Shown here one piece after another: positions 20,715 to 31,290 of a stretch of DNA of 64,000 bases (within the stretch, counting starts at the first letter, position 1; every line of letters starts with the position of its first letter). The stretch spans positions 744,001 to 808,000 of the forward strand of contig NC_089429.1 of assembly GCF_026210795.1 (NCBI RefSeq), read 5' to 3'. The notes beneath the pieces were generated by a model, which did no database searches, was not told where the DNA came from, and saw nothing but the letters and a program-made list of their open reading frames with translations. The translations under genes and the position numbers were made by a program. Source of the stretch: Rhizophagus irregularis. Taxonomy: Eukaryota; Glomeromycota; Glomeromycetes; Glomerales; Glomeraceae.

Positions 20715-23700
20715 CACGTGACCGCAGGTGTATACTTCTGGCCCGCATTATATATCTCTGACCAGAATTATGGTCCAAATAATTTTACCAGCCTTAGTCG
20801 GTAATTACTAATTATCTGATTAACATTAACAGGTTCCAACTTCTACTAGTTATGAAAAGAGAAAATTTATAGCATACATAATCGCCAATTTCCAAAAATA
20901 ATACTGTGTATATTGCTTTCTCTTTTTAAATTAATAAAGACAATCCCACATTCACAATATTACGTGTAAAAAAATATTTTCAGATGAATAATCGTGCTAA
21001 ATGAATACAAACTAGTATGAGATTTATGCTAGTGAAATATTTTTGTAAGAATGAAAGAATCGGGATAGTGGCGTGTCGGTCTTATTGGTTTACCCGTTAA
21101 TTTTGTAAATTTTACATTCCTGCATCTTAGAAATAAGTAAAGTTCTTCAACTGGTAGTATGAAAAACTTAGATATTAAATTTTGTAATTTTAGCTGGAGA
21201 TGTAGAGCATAATTTTGATACTTTGACTAGTAAAACTTTTCTTGGGAGACAAATTGGAGTTATTCTTCACGTCATAGAATTATTAAGTAACATGTACTGG
21301 ATAAGTGATATGAGCATTATCAGTTTAAAGTACTAACTACTATGGTATTTATGTGATAAATTATTATTTAATCACTCTTCCTATTTACAATATAATTTCA
21401 ATTTTCAACACTTTAACCAAATAAAGCATGTCCTGAGAAGAGAAGAGTTATGGTAAGAAATTCTGATTAAAATCTGCAGAGAATTTTACATAGCGTGAAA
21501 CCATCATGGAAATCTAAGTAGAACCAATATTTCCTGTGACGAAACATGTGGAGTGGGATTCACAGAGTTCACACGTGGATTGATGTCTAATTATATTTAT
21601 TTTTACTCACCTTAGGAACTGAACCAAATACCTCAACTTATACTATTAATAAGTCGTACCTCATGATCTAACCACTATACTATTTGATTTTTTTTAATAA
21701 TTACCTAGATTATATCTTATATTTATTCTTGAGCCGCAAGAAAAAAAATTTATTATATAATAAAATATTCGTTCTATGATATTCTTTCTATTTAATTTAT
21801 ATCTGTATGTTTTAACTAGTAGCACTGTTATACTGTGCTATTAACAATTTCTTGGAATTCCGCAGCAATATCTGCAGATGAATCCCACATATCCTGCTAA
21901 AGAATTCTATGATGGTATTTCTACTATGAAATGTGTGGTTTTGTGCGGATACTTGTCCACGCAATTCGATGTGTAGAATTCCACGTGTTTTCAGACTAAC
22001 CTACGTGGTTTTTAGTGGATCGATCTACCTAAAAATTTCCTGATGTAAAATTTCTTTTAAGAATAATCAATATATGAAAAATTTTGTTATTTTAACATTT
22101 AAAAAAGGTAGACAATATATCTATTTTTTTTTTAAAAAAAAATCATAATGATTTAAATTTATCTGCTTAAAATAAAAAAAATTACTGTAATCAATAAATT
22201 ATTGTTAACATTCGTTTGTTTAAAATAAATGATATTAAATTTGACTTTATTTAATGAGTAAATAATATAAAATAAAAATTGTAAATAAATAAAATATACT
22301 ATCTCAAGAGCCTTAAAATGCAAATTTACATAGATCGTGATAGATAGTACTATAATTAACTATTTCAACTCCTTTGGCCTTAATTAGATTCAATAATTTT
22401 AATTCCTCATCATTCAATTTTTTACATTTCATCATACCAAGAACTTTTAAACTATTGTTACTTCTTTCAATATAATTTAAAACAATCTTAAAAAATTCTA
22501 ATTCAATAATATATTTTAAATTAATCATTTCAAACCTATTATGACAATTTTCTAAAAATTCCTTATATTTTTTATATTTTAAAAGCCTACTGGAATTACG
22601 AGAATAACTATTAATAAAAATTTTGTCAATATTAATTGATATATTATTTGCTAAATTTATAAAAAATTTATCAGTATCATCACAAAGAGTACTAATACTT
22701 AATATTCTCGTTCTTAAATTTTTAAAAAGTTGTATCACTGATAAATCTATATGCGAATCAATTATTATTTCTAAAAAAATAAGATTTGGACAGTATATTG
22801 ATATATTCTTAATAAGAGAACTTGATGGGGTTTCAACTAATAATCTTTGTAATGATGCACCTAGATATTTGATCATTAAAGACGCGACATCAACATTCCA
22901 ATAATTGTGTTTAAATGATAGTTCCTTGAGCTTAAATGAAGAAAAATTTAAACTCTCACATTGATTTAATAATATACCTTTACAAGATATAAATTTTAAA
23001 TATTCTAAATTATATAAATAATTAAATCTTTTTAAACTAACATTACTAAAGTCACATGCTATAAATTCAACATGAACTAAAGAATGCTTTTGAAATTCTA
23101 AAGACAAAAGAATGTTATTTAATAAAAAATGACAATCCCATATCTTAAACATTTTAAGTTTGTTTTGCACTTGAATAATTGTACAAAGCTTTTCTAAAGT
23201 AGTAGTAGTAATGATCAAGTCATTGGAAGTGTCATGTTGATATAGTGGTCTTCGAATTTCAGGAAGCTCAATTATTAATTTGCTAGCATTTGTACAGAAA
23301 TTTGCTATGTTTCTTAAAAATTCTTGTTCAATTTCTTTATTAACAGTATTATCAGTACCACTTGAATGAAAATTTAATGATAATGAATTTAATTTTGTTA
23401 AATTTGAAGTGAAATTTTGAAAATTAAAATTTTTAAAACTTTCTTCATAAAATAAATTTAACGAAATATCTAATTGTTCAATGTTTCTACTTTGACGTAA
23501 AATTGATTGAAGAAATATTGGAAAAATATTATCAACACAGAAAATTGGTAAATTTGGAATATATTTAGCAAACCATTTAGAAATAACAAAATTTATTATA
23601 AAATTATTACAATTTTTCAAATATTTTAAATATTTTGGATATTCAAATAAAGGTTTGTGTTCTTTATCAAAATTGTCAAAATTAATATTATTAATCTGGC

Positions 23701-24189
23701 TTAGTCCTAGTTGATTCTTCAATTGTATAATTTCTGCTTTATTAAAGCATAAAATTAAGGTCGAGGTTATTAAATAATTTTTTTCGGTTGTATTTGCAAA
23801 AGGATTTGCATAAAGTAAAGGAATAGTTGATTTACACCAAAATCGATTGACTAATAAACATTTAAATAAAGTTGAATGATCATTTTGAAGGTATTGTAAA
23901 ATGTAATAAATACAATCATCCGTTAAATAAGGTAAAGTCATCTTAGGAATTAGAATGGAAAAAAAGTTTTCACGGAGTATCGGAGTAAGCCCAATTTTAG
24001 GTTATATGGCTGTACATTACTTTGTAATACTGTAGCACATGTTTATAAGCAGGGTCCAGATGATTGACATTCCAGGGTACTACTGTACGGTAAATTTAGT
24101 AAAACCCTAACACTACCGTAGGCTTTTTGTTATTAAGTAGTAAAAAATCGTATATGGCTATTCCTGGAAACCGTTCAAAAAAAACCTTT
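20715..24189. repeat. Tandem duplication unit B (F-box locus)
   Basis: Homologous to 16459-20128 from CACGTGACCGCAG to the GAAACCGTTCAAAA end, with base changes and small indels. It contains the F-box gene 22313-23941. It is slightly shorter because it lacks the MITE and part of the ATCAGGAA element. An extra 50-60 bases near 21553-21700 differ. Confidence 0.85.
22313..23941 (-). CDS. F-box/LRR-like protein (LTDD-type), 542 aa, tandem copy B
   Basis: Begins MTLPYLTDDCIYYILQYLQ, with the F-box at about residues 4-48 and the subfamily signature LVNRFWCKSTIPLLYANPF. Nearly the whole protein aligns with copy A. Local changes include an added FDN before DKEHKPLFEY, a repeated KYL in the region after it, and an altered segment before the IFPIFLQSILRQSRN block. 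The shared C-terminus is TIYHDLCKFAF. Intronless. Likely SCF adaptor by family. Confidence 0.9.
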   Translation of the reverse strand: MTLPYLTDDCIYYILQYLQNDHSTLFKCLLVNRFWCKSTIPLLYANPFANTTEKNYLITSTLILCFNKAEIIQLKNQLGLSQINNINFDNFDKEHKPLFEYPKYLKYLKNCNNFIINFVISKWFAKYIPNLPIFCVDNIFPIFLQSILRQSRNIEQLDISLNLFYEESFKNFNFQNFTSNLTKLNSLSLNFHSSGTDNTVNKEIEQEFLRNIANFCTNASKLIIELPEIRRPLYQHDTSNDLIITTTTLEKLCTIIQVQNKLKMFKIWDCHFLLNNILLSLEFQKHSLVHVEFIACDFSNVSLKRFNYLYNLEYLKFISCKGILLNQCESLNFSSFKLKELSFKHNYWNVDVASLMIKYLGASLQRLLVETPSSSLIKNISIYCPNLIFLEIIIDSHIDLSVIQLFKNLRTRILSISTLCDDTDKFFINLANNISINIDKIFINSYSRNSSRLLKYKKYKEFLENCHNRFEMINLKYIIELEFFKIVLNYIERSNNSLKVLGMMKCKKLNDEELKLLNLIKAKGVEIVNYSTIYHDLCKFAF

Positions 24190-24550
24190 GTCTAATAACC
24201 GTTTGGATTAGTCTCCGTATAAATTTGAATTGTGTAACTTGAAATCCCGTGCCATATAATTAAAACCCGTGATATGCCTCCGCCTGATCTATTTATAGTC
24301 AAAAACTATTCGATCCATGTGCATTCCAATCAACCAATCCAATTTCAGTTAATAAAATTTTACCTTAATCGGAATTTTTTTTTTTGATTAATTTTTTTTG
24401 TCCGATTTTTTTTTTCAAATATTTGTAACTTTTCTTTCAGTTTAATTTTTTTTCAAACCAAAACCGAAAAATTTGTTTTTACTCATTTTTTTCCCGTTTA
24501 GGTTTAATTTTTTTTCCCAAACTGAAAAAATTTTTTTTTATTAAATAAAG
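24190..24550. repeat. T-rich low-complexity DNA
   Basis: From about 24365 the plus strand is dominated by T-runs with CAAAC/GAAAAA interruptions. Pyrimidine-rich sequence continues to about 24895 around the short kinase relic. Translation gives only Phe/Leu/Ser strings. Confidence 0.6.
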
Positions 24551-24554
24551 TTCC

Positions 24555-24670
24555 CCATCCATCTACGGAATATCTCAAGATCCTATTACAGAAGATTATA
24601 TTATAGTTTCTGAAAATAAATATTGCAAAAAATGTGATAAAGATCCCCATTGTTTTGGTCTTTTAAGACC
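24555..24670 (+). pseudogene. Protein-kinase fragment (relic)
   Basis: One frame reads PSIYGISQDPITEDYIIV then NKYCKKCDKDPHCFG. The YGISQDPxTxDYIxV block is the stretch before the hinge in the local kinase family (compare YYGITQNPDNGQYMIV in the gene at 51980 and CFGITKDPKTNNFIMV in the gene at 60773). No Gly-loop or catalytic loop flanks it, and both sides are T-rich. A short piece of a dead kinase gene. Confidence 0.55.
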
Positions 24671-25487
24671 AATTTTTTTTATATTATTTTTTTTTAGACC
24701 ATATTGTTATTTTTTTTAAAAAAAAATTTTTTTTTTACTCTTTTTGGATCGGATTATTGTCCTTTTTTTTTCGGGATTTTTTTTCGGAAATTTCCCTTTT
24801 TTTCAAACTTATTTCTTTATCCTTTTTCTTTTCCCCAAATTTTTTTTTTAATTTTTTTTTCTTTTTCTTTCAAATTTTTTTATTATTAAATAAAAAATAA
24901 AATATTATATTAAATATATTTACAAATTATTATTTTTTTTAAAAAAATCAATATAACATATCAGATATAGGAAAATTAACAGACGTTGATAGAAAGATGA
25001 GTAAGATTTTTTCAATTAAATTGAACGCTGGATAAATAGTTTGATTTTCAAATTCATAAAAATCAATTAATCAATTATAAAATATGTAAAAATATCAATT
25101 TTTTTTGAAGAAATTGTTGATTTAATAATAGATTATTATAACCAAATCCATATCCGAAATTTGTTTCCGTTTTATTATCAATATTTGAGGAATTACTTTT
25201 CATTTAATTGGTTGGAAAATTTGAAAAAATTAATAATCTAGTTTTTTTTTTTTGACCTCTAAATAACCGCCAAATTTTTGAATAAAGATTTTAATTCAAA
25301 TGGTTTAGTAAAATTAATAATTTATCGAGCAAAAATGAGCATCAAAAGAATAATAATAAATGAAATGAATTGATTCTAATACATTTAATTATTCAAATAT
25401 TTTTCCTAAGTTGGTTATAAGTTTAAGATTGACGTAATATAAAATAAGAAATAAAATTTATAATTAATTAATAGTATTTTCATAATA
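24671..25487. other. AT-rich low-complexity region, no gene
   Basis: T-rich to about 24895, then general AT-rich DNA with no supported ORF. Frames in the T-run give only Phe-rich strings. Confidence 0.5.
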
Positions 25488-26100
25488 TTAAAGTTTTTTC
25501 GAAAGTACTTCTAAAAAATTAAACAAAAAAATGAGGGTGAATGGAAAAATAGGGAGAGTAAAAGGGAATAAAAGAAACGAAGGGGGAGTGATGGAAGAAC
25601 GAAATGGAGCAAAGGGGAATAAAAAAATTGAAAGGAACGAAGGGTAGTGTAAAGGCATGAAAAAGACGAAAGGAACGAAGAGGAAATAAAAAACAACGGA
25701 AAAAATGAAGGAAGGGAAGAATAAAATGAGCAAAAGAAATGAAGAGACAAAAAAATGGAGAAGTGACGAAAATGAAGTTAGTAGGGAACGGAAATTACAT
25801 GTAATAAATAAACAAAAACAAGAAAATAAAAAACATACCTTAGTAGTTACAAAGAAGAACCGAAAGACCTAAAAAGAATGAAATACAAAATGTAAGAAAC
25901 GAAATCTTAAGAATGGAATAAAAAATAACTGATAAGAAGAAACGGCCATATAGTGCTGGTCATATCTTAATTGCAAAATCGAAAGAACCAAAGGACCTAA
26001 AAAACGAAATAAAGTTAGTAGGAAACAAAATGCAAGAAGCAAAAATGAAAAAAAAGCCGTGCAAAGGAGTGAAAGAACCTAAAGGAAAAAAGATTATCCG
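25488..26100. repeat. Purine-rich tract (plus strand)
   Basis: About 600 bases dominated by A and G, with recurring words such as GGAACGAAGGG, AAAGGAACGAA and GACCTAAAAA. The blocks near 25860-25920 and 25985-26050 resemble each other, suggesting degenerate tandem repeats. It is the strand opposite of the T-rich block at 24365-24895. The minus-strand Phe/Ser/Leu ORFs here are artefacts. Confidence 0.6.
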
Positions 26101-27030
26101 AATACGTTTTAAAAAAAATGAACAATGTAAGGCTGGGGTCCAATAACCTTACGTGAATATCCTTTTATTAAATGAAATAATTAATATTCATAATAAAAAT
26201 GAATAAAAGTAATAAAATAAAAATAGAATTCATCTAATAAATGAATATTTTCCATGAAATTCAATTAAATAAATGATTTTCATGAAATCAACTAAAAATA
26301 ATATTAAAAATAAAATACGATAATTTCTCCTTCCGTTTTTATAAAATAAAATTATTTCCCATAAAAATTCACCAAAACCCATTTTCAAAATTATTTCATT
26401 AATTATTTCCCAAAAATCCAAATAAACTTGGTACCTTCCGACTAACAGAACCTATAAAGGTTCAAGCGGTTCACCCTAAACTACTAAGAAAGTTATTTGA
26501 AATCTAAAATTTTAAGGTTGAAGATTATGTCAAAGTGGTCAAACTTCACTTTGTTATATATTCCTTTTTGTAAAAATCTTTAACTTCTGCCAACGTAATT
26601 CTAAGTAATTATTCCATAAATGTGTTTTTCATATCACTCAAAATTAAACCAATAAAATTAATTATTTCCCAAAATTATATAAAAATAAAATTAAAAATTG
26701 AACTATGTAACGAAACGTTACATATGAGTCATTTTAGTCTCATGACCTACTGAAGGTAATTATTTTAATAATTATTTGCCATTTAATATTTTCGTTTCTA
26801 TTTTTAATAATATCATCTTTTCTAATTTGTGAAATAACAAAAGAACAAGAAGGTAATATAAAATTGATTTTTTTTTGCTTTATTTATAAAATCTTTAATA
26901 ATTACTTACTATTATAAGGAATACTAAAATCATATGGTTTACTATGATATGCTATTAATAAATATGATTTTTTTTATTAAAGTTAAATTAAATATTTACA
27001 TCGCTTACTAATAAATGTTTTTATTTTTAG
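26101..27030. other. Intergenic, no gene seen
   Basis: AT-rich DNA upstream of the kinase 3' exon relic. No kinase catalytic motifs were found in any frame. Confidence 0.45.
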
Positions 27031-27578
27031 TTGATGATTTTGGCAAATCAAGTAATTGGAATACATCAAAAATAAGTAGTATTATCAAAGGTAATTTATT
27101 ATTAATTTTAAAAAAGAATAAAATGAATATTATATAAAAATTTACTAATTGATATTTTAAATTTTAGATATTAGCGAAAAATTATCCAAAGTATTTAAAA
27201 AATTGCGGATAAGTTCAAAGTAAAAATTTAATAAATTAATTCTAATTTAATTTAATAATAAAATAACATTTTATTAAATTTGATTTGTTTTAATAATTTT
27301 AATAATCACAGATAATCAAAATGATTATAATAAAAAAACAGTGCTAACACAAAATGTCAATAATGAAGGTAAGCAAAACATTTTTTGGGCACCTTTTTTA
27401 GATAATAAATTAATAGATGAAGATGAAGTATATAATAATCCAAAGCTTCATTCAAAGGAACAAGATGAATTTGAAATTCCTGATGGTTCGTCTATTCTTT
27501 AATATTATTAATAATATAATAAAATAATAAAATTTTTTTATTTATTAATTTATTTATTTTTTTTTAGACGGATTTTAA
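27031..27578 (+). pseudogene. 3' exons of a kinase-family gene without its catalytic domain
   Basis: Exon-like blocks 27031-27090, 27168 to about 27213-27219, 27312-27485 and 27568-27578 are bounded by AG and GT and mostly join in phase. They read WNTSKISSIIK, DISEKLSKVFKKL, then YNNPKLHSKEQDEFEIPD and GF-stop. The NNPxLHSxEQDExEIPDGF ending is, to my knowledge, typical of the C-termini of this fungal kinase family. No kinase domain precedes it. The junction near 27215 is ambiguous: one donor choice gives an immediate stop. Probably a truncated remnant. Confidence 0.5.
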
Positions 27579-27992
27579 ACTATTTTTACAAATTTTATTG
27601 ATAGGAATATCGATCAATTATTATTTTATTTGGAATTATTTAAACACTAAGATTATTAGAGTATTGGGTAGTTTCTTAATTTGTAATTTAAATAATTCTT
27701 TTCATATATATATATATATGTTGTAGGTGGAAACGGAATCTATGTGGATTCCGAATCCACATATGTGGATACGGGATTTTGGTCAGAATTAAAGCATAGT
27801 ACCGGACTAGGATTTCGTAATGCTGGCCAAGATCCGATTTCCGCCGGTATTCAGAAACCATATACAACATATATATTAGAACTTATTCATTTATTAAATA
27901 AAAATATTTACAAATTTATTATATATATTATATACTACAAAATATATTAATTTTAAGTATTAATATGCTAATTACTTTAATTAAATACGATC
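27579..27992. other. Intergenic with a small inverted-repeat element
   Basis: About 27726-27845 begins GGTGGAAACGGAATC and ends GATCCGATTTCCGCC, imperfect 15-bp inverted repeats. The interior has a TGTGGATTCCGAATCCACA hairpin and a TGCTGGCC/GGTCAGAATT pair like other MITE cores in the window. A TA microsatellite lies at 27705-27719. Confidence 0.4.
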
Positions 27993-28190
27993 ATGAATCA
28001 TCAAAACCGAAGATCTTATGGTTCAGATCACGGTAACGGAGGTATCAGTAACAAGAATAATGGCGTAAGTTCAAACTTGAGTAGTGGTAATAATGAAAAG
28101 ATAACATCGCTACGATATCCTCCAAGGCGACAAGGTGATGTGGAAGGTGAGAGGAAAAATGAAAGTGTTAGCGGTGGTGATAAATATTGA
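27993..28190 (+). CDS. Small Asn/Gly/Ser-rich ORF, unknown
   Basis: A 65-codon ORF (MNHQNRRSYGSDHGNGG...) of low complexity and relatively high GC. A second frame (28135-28320) overlaps it and continues without obvious homology, so a spliced gene is possible. No domain recognised; it could be chance. Confidence 0.2.
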   Translation: MNHQNRRSYGSDHGNGGISNKNNGVSSNLSSGNNEKITSLRYPPRRQGDVEGERKNESVSGGDKY

Positions 28191-29159
28191 TCCCGGTATT
28201 AAGTACTCGCGAAAAGAAGATGAGCGGTATTTCATAATTTCGGATATCATAATGGACTTCAACCGCAAAGCAACTTTTACGCAACAGTTTTCTCTCAATG
28301 AAATTCAGGTTTTACCTTGAACTCTTGAACTTTTGATCGTGGATTAAAAACGTTTGAAAGATTATCCTTTCGTACAGTCAGTAATTTATTATTTAGACAA
28401 TTTAAAACTCAAAACCTCAAGACCGCATACGAATTTAACAAAAATACATACATGGCAGCAGCGGGGTGACAACGCGTAGGAATTTGATAGGAGGGGTGGG
28501 GTTATTTTTTTTAATTATTCTTTGACAAAATATTTACTAAAGTTTCATTTTTTCAGTTCTCTTTTTTAGGTGGTTTATTCAGTGTCCTTATACGGGGTGT
28601 ATTTTTTAATCACTTTATTTATTTTAGCAAAACAGTAACTAATGAATTTTTATTCTTTTTAGGCAATTTTTCAGAATCACTTGACGTGTGGATTTTGTGA
28701 GAAAGGCTGTATTTATTCATTCAATGAAACATTATACTATCGTTTTGACTTTTCTCTTTTTGATTAGAAAAGTATTTTGAGCATAATGTTTTGGAATACT
28801 TATGACCACATAAATATACAATACTAAGCGTACATGTATGTGCTGATGTTCACTAAACTTCTTTTATTAAAATAATGCATCGTTAACTTTTTTTTTCATT
28901 CTTTAAGATCAAATGTCTCTTATTTTTTTTTGGCGCAATTTGTGAATGAATATTTTATTGTTTTTTTCAACGAAAAATTCTTCTTGTAGTACAGTGTGAT
29001 CGTTCAATAACACAGCCATAGCTTAATTTATTAAGTATTCGCTAGAAAAAAATTTTCCAAATACATGATTATTTTCTACTAATTTAATAAAATATTTAAT
29101 GATACTGTACATTTTAATTGACTCAAAGAAAATAACAATGATATTCAAATGAATATTAT
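28191..29159. other. Intergenic, no gene seen
   Basis: Non-coding AT-rich DNA with T-runs. No element boundaries recognised. Confidence 0.4.
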
Positions 29160-29434
29160 AGGTTACGGTACATTTCGCCGAAATTGATTGTACCGAAACC
29201 CATTTCGCTGAAACCATTTCACTGAAGAGATGTTTCACAGAAGAAATGTTTCGCTGAAAGGACGTTTCACTGAAAGTGTATTTTATCGAATCCATTTCGG
29301 CGAATCGTCCATTTCGCTGAATTCGAATGAATATTTTGCCAAAAATGGTAGCGATTAACATTTTTAAAAAAATATTCATCGCGCAATAAAAATTATTTTG
29401 ATCTTTTTTTTCAGGATATTATCACTTTAACATA
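29160..29434. repeat. TTTCGCCGAAA palindrome-array repeat, copy 1
   Basis: Roughly ten degenerate copies of the near-palindrome CATTTCGCCGAAA lie between 29165 and 29325. They are followed by a conserved tail from AAAATGGTAGCGATTAACAT through TCATCGCGCAAT to GGATATTATCACTTTAACAT. The same array and tail occur at 39530-39832, so this is a dispersed element. Spacing is irregular and units face each other, unlike CRISPR. Confidence 0.65.
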
Positions 29435-29844
29435 GAGGTTGGATCCGTAGAAAGTATCCGCAAATTTTAATTATATACAAAAAATACGAATACCGTAAGT
29501 TTTCGAAAATAAATGATGTAATTAAATTCTAGGAATTATAATATACGTTGACATTTGCAATTCGTGGTATAAAACCTTTTCAAGTTAATATTACTGGTCA
29601 CTAAGAAAAAGGATTGGTGGTTAATTTTAATACCTTAATTATTATTATATTTTTTTGTGCTCTCATAAGTACTTATATTAAGGTTTTGAATTTATTAAAA
29701 TTTAATTATTATCATTATTATTATTTATAGTGACAATTGAAATTATTTAATGATTTATACTTGTGAAAATGAAAATTTTTCATTTACACGTGATTGTTGA
29801 CTAAAAATTGAAAAATTTCGATATTCTGATTTTTTGAGTATTAC

Positions 29845-30073
29845 ATCAGGAAATGTCGGTTCACATAATTCCACATAGGTTTGTATCGGGAACATGTGGA
29901 ATTTCATATATCCTACATTGAATTTTGTGGAATTTGTGGATCTACGCCGAAAATACCACGCGTTTCACTTTTTTGTCACAGGGGTATTTGGAAAATATTA
30001 GAACTATTCAGATTTCCACATATTTCCGATGTGGATTTCCATGTGGATACTAGGTGAAAAAAATTTCCTGATG
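29845..30073. mobile_element. CATCAGGAAAT-terminus MITE (229 bp)
   Basis: Perfect 11-bp inverted repeats CATCAGGAAAT (29845-29855) and its complement (30063-30073). Inside are several TCCACAT/ATGTGGA words. It is related to the larger element at 17405-17944. No coding capacity, and no clear target duplication. Confidence 0.6.
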
Positions 30074-30119
30074 GGATTGTCCTAATCTTATCGAGCTTTT
30101 TTTTTTTAAAAAAAAAAAG

Positions 30120-30740
30120 AAAATAACATTTAATATGGAAACATAGCACCATTTAAACACTCCAATTCCAATAAATCCATTAATTTTCGTTTAAAATAAA
30201 TACATTTATGGAAAGAATCACTAAGGAGTATGTTTATTACGATAGTTCGCCTTTTGCAGATAAGATTTTATTAAGATCAAGATTTAATTTTTATTAGGGT
30301 TATCATAATCATGTGAATAATCAGCGCATCTGAATAATCGACAACTCGATGAGTCTTACAATAACATTGCTAATATGAATATTCCCACGATAGGTACAAC
30401 AGGCAGATAAATCAAATTCTATTTTCAGAATCCAATTTCTATATGTTTTAAAAAGGCGACTGTGCATTAGGTATTATAGAAAGCAATTATTGCTCAGCAC
30501 TATCATATGAATACAATTTAAAGTTATCGTGTGTAGCATGAAATAAGGAGAAAACAATAAATTAGTAAGAAAATTTTTTTATTACGAACTGTAATAACAG
30601 TTAGGTGTTTAAAATTTTATTTCCATAAACAAAATAAAAAAATGAAAGGGGTAATCGATATATCAAGTACAGAATTAAATGAATTAAACCAATTGGATAA
30701 CTTACCGCAGTAATATCTTTTCAACTTGGGCTTAGAACGG
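30120..30740. repeat. 5' flank of a deleted F-box gene (homologous to 7620-8030)
   Basis: Shares ordered words with the region upstream of the F-box gene at 8369: ATATGGAAA, CACCATTTAAA, AATCATGTGAATAAT, ACATTGCTA and TTCCCACGATAGGTA. The F-box coding start that should follow is missing. Confidence 0.6.
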
Positions 30741-30744
30741 ATTG

Positions 30745-31205
30745 GAAAGCAAGAAAGGTGTTTTTATTAATTGACTTTAAAGAAACATTTATAACGTTTT
30801 ATTGCTTGTTTTTTTTTCAAGGGACTCCATATTATTTATATAACTAAGATTAGGAAACATGTCAATTTTTTTTTTTATTTATTTGACTTTAAAAAAACGT
30901 TTTAACGTTTCGTTTCTTTTTTATTCTAGGGACGCAAAGTTTCTTGTACAAACCGTACTTTTAAAGGTAAATTATGAAGGAGAGGCGTGTGTTTATTTAT
31001 TTATTTTATTTATTTGAATTTATAGGACCATTTCTAACGTTTCATTTCTTGTTCTTTCTAGGAATGCCAGATTTTTGTGCAAGTTAGACTTTAAAGATAA
31101 TTAGAAAGGGAAGGTGTATTTGGTATTTTTTTTTTTTTAATTGATTAAAAAATGTTTTTTACGTTTCATTTCTTGTTTTTATTTCTAGGGATGCAACTTG
31201 GACAA
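30745..31205 (+). repeat. Tandem exon-like units (four, 108-132 bp spacing)
   Basis: Four degenerate repeats, each with a pyrimidine-rich stretch ending TTTCTAG|GGA-like (acceptor-like AGs ending at 30821, 30929, 31061 and 31188). A 30-40-base block follows, in two cases ending CTTTTAAAG or CTTTAAAG; one is followed by GTAAAT. The array occupies the space where an F-box gene body would lie. It could be a tandemly amplified small exon or a plain satellite. Confidence 0.5.
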
Positions 31206-31227
31206 GCAATTGGATAAATGAAGACTT

Positions 31228-31290
31228 ATTCAGGTCTTAGGTTTTATTAATTCATCTATTCAATTTATTAATTTTGTAAAAGAAATGTAT
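31228..31290 (+). pseudogene. F-box gene C-terminus relic
   Basis: Twenty-one codons end SSIQFINFVKEMY, matching the C-terminus SSIQFVDFVKEMY of the gene at 8369. The stop codon that should follow is TAT. The downstream flank (GTCGTCATTAT, and TTTCACGCCTTTGATG near 31694) also matches the 3' flank of that gene, so this is what remains of a sister locus whose coding body was deleted. Confidence 0.8.

Noticed and set aside
24704-24889. 61-codon Phe-rich ORF
   Set aside because: Translation of T-runs.
25488-25750. Two overlapping minus-strand ORFs rich in Phe/Ser/Leu
   Set aside because: Low-complexity translation of a polypurine tract.
29160-29330. Possible CRISPR-like array
   Set aside because: Units are degenerate, face both directions and have no uniform spacers; the context is eukaryotic.
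29023-29379. 118-codon minus-strand ORF
   Set aside because: Translation of the other palindrome array copy; the same repeat artefact.
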